This document shows positions 23,236 through 29,069 of a DNA stretch of 29,069 nt, piece by piece. The DNA lies in contig CAVGWF010000020.1 in assembly GCA_963632825.1 (NCBI GenBank), forward strand, positions 1 through 29,069. Direction: 5' to 3'. This DNA is from F23-B02 sp963632825. GTDB taxonomy: Bacteria; Bacillota; Clostridia; Oscillospirales; Oscillospiraceae. The notes under the pieces are model-generated. The model searched no databases and was not told the DNA's origin. It saw nothing but the letters and a program-made list of their open reading frames with translations. Both the position numbers and the translations under genes were made by a program. Each line of letters starts with the position of its first letter. Positions within the stretch are counted from its first letter, which is position 1.

Positions 23236-23835
23236 TCATGCAAGATTTTTCAGAGCCGTCTTGACAATTTGCTCCGTGCTCATGCCTGCAATGTCAAGCT
23301 TTATTATAGCGGCATTTATCTCGGCAGTGCCATAGCCGAGCACCATGAGCGCCGCAATGGCATCGCTTTTATTTGTGCCGGCTTCGGAAGACAGCACCGC
23401 GGCGGCAGGCAACTCAACCGAGGCTCTGCCCATTTCCTTGGAAACCTTGTCCTTTAGCTCAAGTATTACGCGCTGAGCTATCTTTTTGCCGACTCCCTGT
23501 GCCGCTGATATCGCCTTATCATCGCCGTTCATTATCGCCAGTGCGAGACCTTCCGGCGTTATTGCGCATAAAATTGCCTGAGCGGCCTTAGGTCCTATCC
23601 CGGATACGGTCAGAAGCATCTCAAAGCAGCGCTTCTCGCTCATCGTTGAAAATCCGAACAGCTCAAAACAGTCCTCTTTTATATATTCGGATATGTAAAG
23701 CTTGGCTTTCTCATTTATTCTGAGGTTCGAGAGCGTGCCGGCAGTGGTATTGACGGCATACCCCACTCCCCCGCAGTCGATCACCGCAAGGTTTATGTCG
23801 ATGTCTGTAACTGTTCCGTTTAAATGGTAGAGCAT
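23236..23835 (-). CDS. ruvA: Holliday junction DNA-binding protein RuvA
   Basis: Tetramer that binds the four-way junction and loads RuvB. The 199 residues show the N-terminal OB fold (MLYHLNGTVTDIDINLAVID, GGVGYAVNT), the acidic pin region, tandem helix-hairpin-helix motifs (LLTVSGIGPKAAQAIL and AAQGVGKKIAQRVILELKDK), and the C-terminal RuvB-binding domain (DAIAALMVLGYGTAEINAAI). ATG 23835 lies within the end of ruvC (16-base overlap), with GAGGGA upstream. Confidence 0.96.
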   Translation of the reverse strand: MLYHLNGTVTDIDINLAVIDCGGVGYAVNTTAGTLSNLRINEKAKLYISEYIKEDCFELFGFSTMSEKRCFEMLLTVSGIGPKAAQAILCAITPEGLALAIMNGDDKAISAAQGVGKKIAQRVILELKDKVSKEMGRASVELPAAAVLSSEAGTNKSDAIAALMVLGYGTAEINAAIIKLDIAGMSTEQIVKTALKNLA

Positions 23836-24335
23836 ATTCCCTCATTCTCCTTTCGACTGAGCAGTGAGCTTGAGCTCCTCGCATGACATATTGCAAGAGC
23901 CACTGCGTCGGCTGCGTCGTCCGGCTTCGGTGCTGACGGCAAATTAAGTATTCTGCGCACCATGTCAATGACCTGCTTCTTTTCGGCTCGTCCATATCCG
24001 ACCACAGCCTGCTTCACCTGAAGCGGCGTATACTCAAAAACCGCAACTCCGGCACGGTATGCCGCAAGCAGGATCACACCTCTGGCATGGGCAACCGAAA
24101 TTCCGGTTGTAATATTTGTGTTGAAAAACAGCTCTTCAACCGACATCACATCCGGAGAAAATGTGGAAAAAAGCTCGTTCATGTCACAGAATATTCTGTC
24201 AAGGCGGCTCGAAAGCGAGGTGTGGGCCGGCGTGGAGATCACACCGCAGGTCACAAGCCGCATTTTAGTCTTATCGGTATCAACGACCGAGAAGCCAACC
24301 GTAGCAAGTCCGGGGTCGATGCCCAGAATACGCAA
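23820..24335 (-). CDS. ruvC: Crossover junction endodeoxyribonuclease RuvC
   Basis: Resolves Holliday junctions with a two-metal RNase H-like site. The acidic residues are visible: D7 in ILGIDPGLATVGF, E in MSVEELFFNTN (about 67-77), and the C-terminal pair in PKPDDAADAVALAICH. I chose the TTG at 24335 (171 residues, beginning MRILGIDPGL, the usual RuvC N-terminus) because AGGAT lies 9 bases upstream; a GTG three codons earlier touches that site directly. First gene of the ruvCAB operon, with a clear sigma-A promoter. I see no Bacillus-type LexA box near it. Confidence 0.94.
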   Translation of the reverse strand: MRILGIDPGLATVGFSVVDTDKTKMRLVTCGVISTPAHTSLSSRLDRIFCDMNELFSTFSPDVMSVEELFFNTNITTGISVAHARGVILLAAYRAGVAVFEYTPLQVKQAVVGYGRAEKKQVIDMVRRILNLPSAPKPDDAADAVALAICHARSSSSLLSRKENEGICSTI

Positions 24336-24357
24336 TTCAATCACATCCTATCATTGT

Positions 24358-24386
24358 ATTCTACCATAAGACCGCCTCTATTACAA
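24358..24386 (-). promoter_or_regulatory. sigma-A promoter of ruvCAB
   Basis: On the minus strand TTGTAA (24386-24381), a 17-base spacer and TAGAAT (24363-24358); leader of about 16 bases. Confidence 0.78.
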
Positions 24387-24451
24387 CAGAAAAACTCGGC
24401 TCTCGGCTTTTACGCTTGTCAAGCTGAATTTGTAAAATTTCATTAATATCG

Positions 24452-24480
24452 TTGCTATATTTAGGCACTTATACTATACT
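24452..24480 (+). promoter_or_regulatory. sigma-A promoter of the ATP-grasp/LRR gene
   Basis: TTGCTA (24452-24457), a 17-base spacer and TATACT (24475-24480), with GGAGG at 24500-24504 before the ATG. The palindrome GCTTGTCAAGC (24414-24424) lies between this and the divergent ruvC promoter. Confidence 0.75.
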
Positions 24481-24509
24481 GCTGATGTAACATTTTATCG
24501 GAGGATACC

Positions 24510-26153
24510 ATGAAAAGCTCAATCAAGGATAAAGTATTCAACTATATGTTCAATACGCTGTGCAGATATAGGCGCGATGACCTCTGCCGCGCAGTCAGTG
24601 CCATGCAGCAAGGAGAAGAAAGAGGCATAAAGACTGCTGCTCTGAAAAAATGGTTCAAGGAAATGACAGGAAAAACGGCAGCGCTCACGCCGCAGCAGCT
24701 TGATGATGTAAGAGCCGCATGGGGCGATATATGGGATACCGGTCTTGTCGATCCGCTTTGGGTGCAGGTGTACAGCGGCAAAACCGGAATCTACAGTCCC
24801 GAATATGTAGGCAGCGATATACACTACTACAATGTCGAGTGGAGCAAAATAGACTACGATTATCTGCGCGCTTTCTTGGATAAGAACTATATGGATGTAC
24901 TCCTGCCGTGCGTAAAGCATCCTGTCACTCTGATCCGCAAGGTGCACGGTCTGTATCTTAACGATGACTTTTCTCCTATGACGAAGCAGGAGGCGGTTGA
25001 TAAGCTGTATGATAACCTTTATCTGGGAATTGTTGTAAAAATAAGCCGCGCAAGCAGCGGAGGAAAGGGTGTCAGATTTCTCGGCGCCGGCAGCTCAAGG
25101 GATGATATTTCTCAGTCTCTCGATGCAGATTCGGATATTGCGGTGCAGCTCGTTATGAAGCAGCACCCTGAGATGGCAAAGATGAACGCCTCGTCCGTCA
25201 ACACGATCCGCATAATATGCATAATGCTCGATGGGGAGTCCATTCCACTGTCCGCAGTCGTAAGGATAGGAAACAGCGGCAGCCGTGTTGACAATTTCAG
25301 CAGCGGCGGTGTCGGCTGCGGTGTCAGACCGGACGGACATCTCAATAGCTGCGGTTACACTCAGAAGGGTGAGAAATATGATGTTCACCCGAATGGTTTT
25401 ATTTTCAGCGAGGGCTTTGTGCCCAACTTTGATAAGGCTCTTGAGGCAGTCAAGCGCTGCCATATGCGCGTCCCGATGTTTGGAGTCGCCTCATGGGATA
25501 TTGCGATAGACGAGGACGGTGAGCCTGTGCTCATTGAATACAATGTCGGCGGAGCGGGCATAGACATACACCAGTATAATAACGGTCCGCTTTACGGCAA
25601 ATACAGAGATCGCATAATTTCCGACGCGTTTAAAAATTATGCCCTGAGAAGTGCCGTACTCGACTTTAACTATTCCATTGCACACGGCTCGGTAACTCTC
25701 TCATGCGGCAGCAAAAGCGTTTCTCGGCTTGTCATACCGGAATCTATAGAAGGAATACCCGTTCGAGCGATCGCGGGCAGTGCATTCAAAGACAGTGCAA
25801 AGCTGACCGAGCTTATTGTAGATGCCCGGCTTGATGAGATCGGTTATCTTGCCTTTTATCATTGCAGGAATATGAAGCGCATTGAGTTCAAGCTCCCCGT
25901 GAAGACTATATCGCGCTCTGCATTCAACCGCTGCACGGCACTTGAAAGTCTCATTCTGCCGGATGGCTGTGAAAAAATATGCACATACGCCTTCCGCACA
26001 TGCAAGGCACTTCGGAACATAACGATACCGGAGTCCGTCCGCATTATTGAGCCTGATGCGTTTCTTGAGTCGCCCAATGTTGTTATACACTGCAAAAAAG
26101 GAAGCGCAGCAGAATGCTACGCTATAGCAAACGGGATAAAATATAAAACATAA
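24510..26153 (+). CDS. ATP-grasp (sugar-transfer associated type) fused to BspA-like leucine-rich repeats
   Basis: A 547-residue, two-part protein without signal peptide. Residues about 90-375 form an ATP-grasp domain of the kind associated with sugar-transfer and surface-polysaccharide loci: VVKISRASSGGKGV (175-188, with the ATP lysine K177 and glycine loop), VNTIRIICIM (R234), VRIGNSGSRVDNFSSGGV (251-268), and the metal-binding end LIEYNVGGAGIDIHQYNNG (341-359; E343, N345). Residues about 390-547 are BspA-type LRR_5 repeats (RLVIPESIEGIPVRAIAGSAF, LILPDGCEKICTYAF, NITIPESVRIIEPDAF). ATP-grasp enzymes join a carboxylate to an amine or similar nucleophile; the substrate here is unknown. The repeats may bind a protein or glycan partner. 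It is a single-gene unit with its own promoter and terminator, not in a polysaccharide cluster. Confidence 0.82.
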   Translation: MKSSIKDKVFNYMFNTLCRYRRDDLCRAVSAMQQGEERGIKTAALKKWFKEMTGKTAALTPQQLDDVRAAWGDIWDTGLVDPLWVQVYSGKTGIYSPEYVGSDIHYYNVEWSKIDYDYLRAFLDKNYMDVLLPCVKHPVTLIRKVHGLYLNDDFSPMTKQEAVDKLYDNLYLGIVVKISRASSGGKGVRFLGAGSSRDDISQSLDADSDIAVQLVMKQHPEMAKMNASSVNTIRIICIMLDGESIPLSAVVRIGNSGSRVDNFSSGGVGCGVRPDGHLNSCGYTQKGEKYDVHPNGFIFSEGFVPNFDKALEAVKRCHMRVPMFGVASWDIAIDEDGEPVLIEYNVGGAGIDIHQYNNGPLYGKYRDRIISDAFKNYALRSAVLDFNYSIAHGSVTLSCGSKSVSRLVIPESIEGIPVRAIAGSAFKDSAKLTELIVDARLDEIGYLAFYHCRNMKRIEFKLPVKTISRSAFNRCTALESLILPDGCEKICTYAFRTCKALRNITIPESVRIIEPDAFLESPNVVIHCKKGSAAECYAIANGIKYKT

Positions 26154-26168
26154 AATACAAAATATAAC

Positions 26169-26201
26169 AAAACCGCTGCATCAAGCGATGCAGCAGTTTT
26201 T
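26169..26201. terminator. Bidirectional terminator between the ATP-grasp/LRR gene and xerD
   Basis: Stem GCTGCAT (26175-26181) / ATGCAGC (26188-26194), extended past one mismatch by AAAAC/GTTTT, followed by T on both strands. It separates two convergent genes. Confidence 0.87.
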
Positions 26202-26204
26202 ACC

Positions 26205-27104
26205 TTAGGCATTATGGGCTCTGGGATGCGCTTTATTATAAACATCCTTGAGCTGTTTTTTTACAAGCTGAGAATATATCTGTGTCGAAGATATGTCTGC
26301 GTGACCGAGCATCTCCTGTATTGAACGCAGATCGGCGCCGTTTTCAAGCAGATGCGCGGCAAACGAGTGGCGCAGCGTATGCGGCGTTATGGTTTTTTCG
26401 ATATGAGCCTTCTTCTGATATGACTTGATTATCTTCCAAAAGCCCTGACGCGACATTCTTTCGCCGCTCACATTGACAAACAGTGCCGGTTCACCGGGCA
26501 GCGCTATCATTTGCGGACGCACAAATTCTATGTATTCCGTAAGTGCCTTAATAGCAGTCGAATACAGCGGTATAAGACGCTCCTTATCTTTACTGATGCA
26601 CCTTACAACACCCGCAGATGTATTGACATCGTTGAGATTGAGCGCTATAAGCTCGCTCACCCTAATACCGGTCGCATACAAAAGCTCAAGCATTGCCCGG
26701 TCTCTATAGCCCTTTGCATCCGTGCATGAGGGCTGCTCCAAGAGCAATTCCACTTCCTTGCTCGTGAGTATCTGCGGAAGCTTATGCGTTGTTTTATCCG
26801 GCGTGAGCTTGCCGGTCGGGTTTTCGGCCACAACTCCGTTATCAGCAAGCACACCGTAAAGGCACTTTATTGATGCTATAGCTCTGGATACCGTTGCAAC
26901 CGATTTGCCGTTACCCTTGAGCCATTCGATATATTCGTGGAGCTCATTCTCCGCGGCACTGTCGATGGAAGTCTCGGTATGAACATCCAGATAGTCCCCG
27001 AGCTGACGGACATCACGCATATATGAGCTGAGGGTATTCTGTGAACACTTCTTGACATCTACAAGATACTTATTAAACATCTCGAGACATTCCGAATTTT
27101 TCAT
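26205..27104 (-). CDS. xerD: Site-specific tyrosine recombinase XerD
   Basis: A 299-residue recombinase of normal XerD length, acting with XerC at dif to resolve chromosome dimers. The N-terminal core-binding domain (MFNKYLVDVKKCSQNTLSSYMRD...) is followed by the catalytic set: R in ATGIRVSELIALN, K in SKDKERLIPL, HTLRHSFAAHLL, LGHADISSTQ and the nucleophile Y in IYSQL. The ATG has AGGAGGG upstream. It follows a five-helix membrane protein gene by 35 bases. XerD rather than XerC is supported by length, the DISSTQIYSQL ending and the synteny with a SpoIIM-like gene. Confidence 0.93.
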   Translation of the reverse strand: MKNSECLEMFNKYLVDVKKCSQNTLSSYMRDVRQLGDYLDVHTETSIDSAAENELHEYIEWLKGNGKSVATVSRAIASIKCLYGVLADNGVVAENPTGKLTPDKTTHKLPQILTSKEVELLLEQPSCTDAKGYRDRAMLELLYATGIRVSELIALNLNDVNTSAGVVRCISKDKERLIPLYSTAIKALTEYIEFVRPQMIALPGEPALFVNVSGERMSRQGFWKIIKSYQKKAHIEKTITPHTLRHSFAAHLLENGADLRSIQEMLGHADISSTQIYSQLVKKQLKDVYNKAHPRAHNA

Positions 27105-27139
27105 TCAATACCCTCCTTTCTAAAAGGTCTGCAAAATAT

Positions 27140-27670
27140 CTACATGCAAAAGAATCCCGCTGCGGCAACGGCAGCTACAAGCAGAACAACGGCTGCGAAA
27201 AAAAACAGCACAGCATTTCTGGCGCTCCGGTCGTTTCTCATCAGAATTTTAAGGCGGGAGGAGATTGCAAGTGCACTATACGGCACATACACGAACGCCA
27301 AAACGCATACAAAGCTAAACACGGCAAATTTAAAAAATTCTGCCGATAACAGAACAGTCTGCGCATAAAGGTGCGACATAAAGCACACCGCAGTACCGCC
27401 GAAGATGCTGAGCACCGCAACAGTCACGGGCGCATACACCATTATGGCAGCTGCCGCTTCGGCTGCAAGCAGAAATACGCAGGTAAAAAATGCAAGTGAA
27501 CGACCGTTGGCTCCAAGCATGCCGGCAATAAAGCCAACATTAGAATTGATCGTGCTAAAAACGAGGGTACAAAGCAGAGCTCCAAAAGCAAAGCAAGCAC
27601 ATACGAGTACTAACCGTGCATCAAAAGCCCCTCGTTTTACAAAATTATTATTAGATTTTTGTTTATCCAT
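27140..27670 (-). CDS. Five-helix membrane protein, possible SpoIIM-like
   Basis: A 176-residue, very hydrophobic protein with about five predicted membrane helices (about 19-41, 55-75, 78-100, 112-135, 152-175) and a charged loop RLKILMRNDRSARN before the last. I do not recognise the family from motifs. In Bacillus and many clostridia the gene near and upstream of xerD encodes SpoIIM, a small multi-helix protein of the engulfment complex; position, size and topology here fit, but no SpoIIM signature is evident, so this is an inference from neighbourhood. AGGAGG precedes the ATG and a sigma-A-type promoter lies upstream, which argues for vegetative rather than purely sporulation expression. 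Confidence 0.65.
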   Translation of the reverse strand: MDKQKSNNNFVKRGAFDARLVLVCACFAFGALLCTLVFSTINSNVGFIAGMLGANGRSLAFFTCVFLLAAEAAAAIMVYAPVTVAVLSIFGGTAVCFMSHLYAQTVLLSAEFFKFAVFSFVCVLAFVYVPYSALAISSRLKILMRNDRSARNAVLFFFAAVVLLVAAVAAAGFFCM

Positions 27671-27738
27671 AAGCCTCCTAAATCGTCGCTGCAGGATGGA
27701 GAATAACTCACGGATTTACATAATTTCTGCGTAAGGAC

Positions 27739-27767
27739 AATATAATACAATTTTTAAATGTAATCAA
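27739..27767 (-). promoter_or_regulatory. Promoter of the membrane protein-xerD operon
   Basis: On the minus strand TTGATT (27767-27762), a 17-base spacer and TATATT (27744-27739), giving a leader of about 60 bases. Confidence 0.72.
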
Positions 27768-27798
27768 GGCTTTTTGAAAAATTACATCAATTTTGTTG

Positions 27799-27950
27799 AT
27801 TATGTCAATATATTATGTCAACAGCGTTATGTAAACCACAGCACCGACCTTAGGTGTAGATGCTGTCTTTCCGTGCTTCATACGCAACATTTTGTCATTG
27901 ACCATCGCAATATTCACTATATATAGGTTATCACTCCGTATTATGTCAAC
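27799..27950. repeat. ATTATGTCAA direct repeats in a gene-free stretch
   Basis: The 307 bases from 27671 to 27977 have no convincing gene. Apart from the promoter at 27739-27767, they hold three same-strand copies of ATTATGTCAA (27799-27808, 27812-27821, 27940-27949); the last two extend to a perfect 12-base repeat TATTATGTCAAC (27811-27822 and 27939-27950) enclosing 116 bases. A variant GTTATGTAAAC lies at 27825-27835. The reverse complement TTGACATAAT of each copy resembles a -35 element. They may be protein-binding sites or the scar of an insertion. Confidence 0.7.
27813..27905 (-). CDS. Possible 30-residue small ORF (doubtful)
   Basis: ATG 27905 to TAA 27813, a basic N-terminal half and a hydrophobic C-terminal half (GAVVYITLL). 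A promoter-like TTGACA (27949-27944) - 18 - TATATA (27925-27920) lies just upstream, but a convincing ribosome site is missing and the stop codon falls in a direct repeat. It may be a chance frame or a gene remnant. Confidence 0.15.
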   Translation of the reverse strand: MVNDKMLRMKHGKTASTPKVGAVVYITLLT

Positions 27951-27977
27951 TCTATCTTGTATATACAATGAGTAATT

Positions 27978-28391
27978 TCATCTTCTGATTTTGCCGCCTT
28001 TACGAAACTTTTTGTTACCTTTGCATAAATTGATTGTGCTGCCTATCGCACCGCAAGCAATTGAAATGATAATTATTTCAATTATTTTTATCCAATCGAC
28101 CTCGGTCGGATAGGCTGCGAGCGGAACCGCAGCCAGTATCACTGCATATCCCGCTCCGGTAGCTGCACCGAGAATGAGGCGCTTTTGCACTCTTCCTATG
28201 TTAGCCAGCGCTCCGCCTAATGCTGAGCTTATCGCAATTGCCGCACTTATTATGATGTCGGCATTTTCCTGCGAGCACTTTCCGTTTTTTACGAGCAGTG
28301 CATATGTTCCGCACAGTATTGCCGACATCACAAGGGCCGCTATTATCCCAGTAGTTGCCCTTCCCTTTCCGCTGCTTTTGTTTGAAGACAT
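27978..28391 (-). CDS. Small membrane protein, TIGR04086-like
   Basis: A 137-residue protein with a basic N-terminus (MSSNKSSGKGRATTG), about four membrane helices (around 15-34, 46-66, 70-92, 100-122) and a very basic C-terminal tail (KGNKKFRKGGKIRR). Size, helix pattern and position next to yajC and tgt match the clostridial TIGR04086 family of unknown function. Its neighbours suggest a link to the Sec/YajC export region, without proof. The start ATG 28391 uses GGGGGT (28403-28398), which is the 3' arm of the hairpin at 28399-28438. Confidence 0.78.
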   Translation of the reverse strand: MSSNKSSGKGRATTGIIAALVMSAILCGTYALLVKNGKCSQENADIIISAAIAISSALGGALANIGRVQKRLILGAATGAGYAVILAAVPLAAYPTEVDWIKIIEIIIISIACGAIGSTINLCKGNKKFRKGGKIRR

Positions 28392-28398
28392 AATAATA

Positions 28399-28438
28399 CC
28401 CCCGACTAATGATGTTTGTACATCCTATTAGTCGGGGG
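28399..28438 (-). terminator. Long hairpin between yajC and the small membrane protein gene
   Basis: Perfect 12-bp stem CCCCCGACTAAT / ATTAGTCGGGGG (28399-28410, 28427-28438), extended by an inner GATG/CATC stem past a two-base bulge. On minus it is followed by TATTATT and the ATG, so the T-tract is weak. The GGGGG of its 3' arm is the ribosome site of the next gene. It may act as a partial terminator or an RBS-masking structure. Confidence 0.8.
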
Positions 28439-28457
28439 ATATTTTAATGCAGATAAA

Positions 28458-28790
28458 TTATTTTTTCTCTTTTTCCTTTGCTTCAGCAGCCTCTGCTCTC
28501 ACATTGGTGCCAATTGCCCACTTTTTGATCTGAACGCGAACCCTGTCCTCACTGGTCTCAATAGTGATATCATCCTCAGTGACATGGACAATTGTGCCCA
28601 TAATACCGCCTATGGTAACTATTTCATCGCCAACACTGAGCGCATTACGCATGGCCTCAATTTTCTTCTGCTTTTTCTTCTCCGGTCTTATCATGAAGAA
28701 CCACATCAGGACAAAAAATACGAGAAGAAGAATGATCATAGAGGTAGAACTGCCGCCTCCAGTTGTTGTTGTTGCTTCTGCTAAAAACAT
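28458..28790 (-). CDS. yajC: Preprotein translocase subunit YajC
   Basis: A 110-residue SecDF-YajC accessory protein. It has a short N-terminal periplasmic/extracellular part, a single membrane helix (about 18-34, MIILLLVFFVLMWFFMI), the conserved RPEKKKQKK motif immediately after it, and the SH3-like domain with ALSVGDEIVTIGGIMGTIV and DDITIETSEDRVRVQIKKWAI. The C-terminus is rich in E/K/A. ATG 28790 is preceded by AAGGAGC. It has its own promoter and follows tgt, a very common order. Confidence 0.95.
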   Translation of the reverse strand: MFLAEATTTTGGGSSTSMIILLLVFFVLMWFFMIRPEKKKQKKIEAMRNALSVGDEIVTIGGIMGTIVHVTEDDITIETSEDRVRVQIKKWAIGTNVRAEAAEAKEKEKK

Positions 28791-28840
28791 GGTGTGCTCC
28801 TTATCATTAATGAATTTATTGTTTCACAACATTTTAACCT

Positions 28841-28869
28841 ATTATACATAAATGTAATGTTGATTTCAA
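28841..28869 (-). promoter_or_regulatory. sigma-A promoter of yajC
   Basis: On the minus strand TTGAAA (28869-28864), a 17-base spacer and TATAAT (28846-28841). It sits right after the tgt stop codon. Confidence 0.87.
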
Positions 28870-28874
28870 GTATT

Positions 28875-29069
28875 TTATATGCGCGTGTCCAACAATGCCG
28901 AATATTTTTGTCTGAACTGTTCAAACTCTCCCGAATCAAGGCTATCTCTTATCCGTTCCATGAGTTTATTGTAGAAATACAGATTATGCATTACCGCAAA
29001 ACGCATGGCAAGCATCTCGTTTGCTTTGAACAAGTGTCTCACATACGCCTTTGAGTATCGTCTGCATAC
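28875..29069 (-). CDS. tgt: Queuine/preQ1 tRNA-ribosyltransferase, C-terminal part (runs off the right edge)
   Basis: The last 64 residues of tRNA-guanine transglycosylase, which inserts preQ1 at the wobble G of GUN-anticodon tRNAs. Seen are RRYSKAYVRHLFKANEMLAMR and HNLYFYNKLMERIRDSLDSG, the family's C-terminal motifs; the conserved zinc-site histidine is the H of MHNLYF. The start and catalytic aspartates lie outside the window. Translation is open to the window edge in this frame. Confidence 0.93.
   Translation of the reverse strand, partial: VCRRYSKAYVRHLFKANEMLAMRFAVMHNLYFYNKLMERIRDSLDSGEFEQFRQKYSALLDTRI

Noticed and set aside
27706..27835. A dif site (TTATGTAAA motifs at about 27715-27725 on minus and 27826-27834)
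   Set aside because: The right-arm-like motif is present, but no matching left arm lies across a six-base centre, so a functional XerC/XerD site is not supported.
1..29069. CRISPR arrays, tRNA or rRNA genes, riboswitches, insertion sequences
   Set aside because: Reading both strands I found no regularly spaced repeats, no cloverleaf-like sequences with tRNA boxes, no transposase and no known riboswitch core; intergenic regions are short and mostly explained by promoters and terminators.

Overview
The window looks like a chromosomal segment of an endospore-forming member of the Clostridia, probably an uncultured gut lineage near the Oscillospirales. Evidence: sporulation genes (yunB, a cotJ cluster, cwlD, spoIVA, a sigH-like sigma factor), a PPi-type phosphofructokinase, class II aldolase, strong AGGAGG-type ribosome sites, sigma-A promoters close to TTGACA-17-TATAAT, and a BspA-type leucine-rich repeat protein. 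Two runs of N (35 and 10) show that it is a draft or metagenome assembly. I see no phage, insertion sequence, CRISPR array, tRNA or rRNA gene.

Layout. 1-5540: the 5' part of RNase P RNA (minus) has a promoter back to back with that of a plus-strand operon, murD - PLP lyase-like gene - yunB - ligA, closed by a terminator. 5540-6640: a spore-coat cotJ unit in which CotJA and CotJB form one protein, followed by cotJC broken by an N gap. 6660-12220: a dicarboxylate/glutamate symporter and a PPi-phosphofructokinase on minus; divergent from the latter, aldolase and a degenerate P-type ATPase-like membrane protein on plus. 12250-24340 is almost entirely minus strand: a Xer-type recombinase; the operon cwlD-radA-unknown gene; an aspartate-type aminotransferase; spoIVA; trmK-nif3; DUF1858; a zinc-ribbon protein; a SigH-like sigma factor; and ruvC-ruvA-ruvB. 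24450-26200: a plus-strand ATP-grasp/leucine-rich-repeat fusion. 26200-29069 (minus): a five-helix membrane protein followed by xerD; a 307-base gap with direct repeats; and tgt (3' part) - yajC - a small membrane protein.

How it fits together. Most genes are housekeeping (cell wall, replication and repair, glycolysis, tRNA modification, protein export) with sporulation genes interleaved. The most distinctive feature is how gene boundaries are built on the minus strand. At three places a terminator-like hairpin has its 3' arm as the Shine-Dalgarno sequence of the next gene (spoIVA, cwlD and the gene after yajC). At spoIVA the -10 of a near-perfect sigma-E promoter lies inside the hairpin, so sporulation transcripts would lack the 5' arm and have a free ribosome site, while read-through transcripts would be terminated or have it masked. 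Two further terminators lie 18-28 bases before the next start, so the sigH-to-spoIVA stretch looks like a chain of genes separated by partial stops.

Other points of interest are the CotJA-CotJB fusion, the ATPase-like protein that has lost its actuator domain and most catalytic motifs while keeping an open frame, the ATP-grasp/LRR fusion, and mutually overlapping divergent promoters for two consecutive glycolytic steps.
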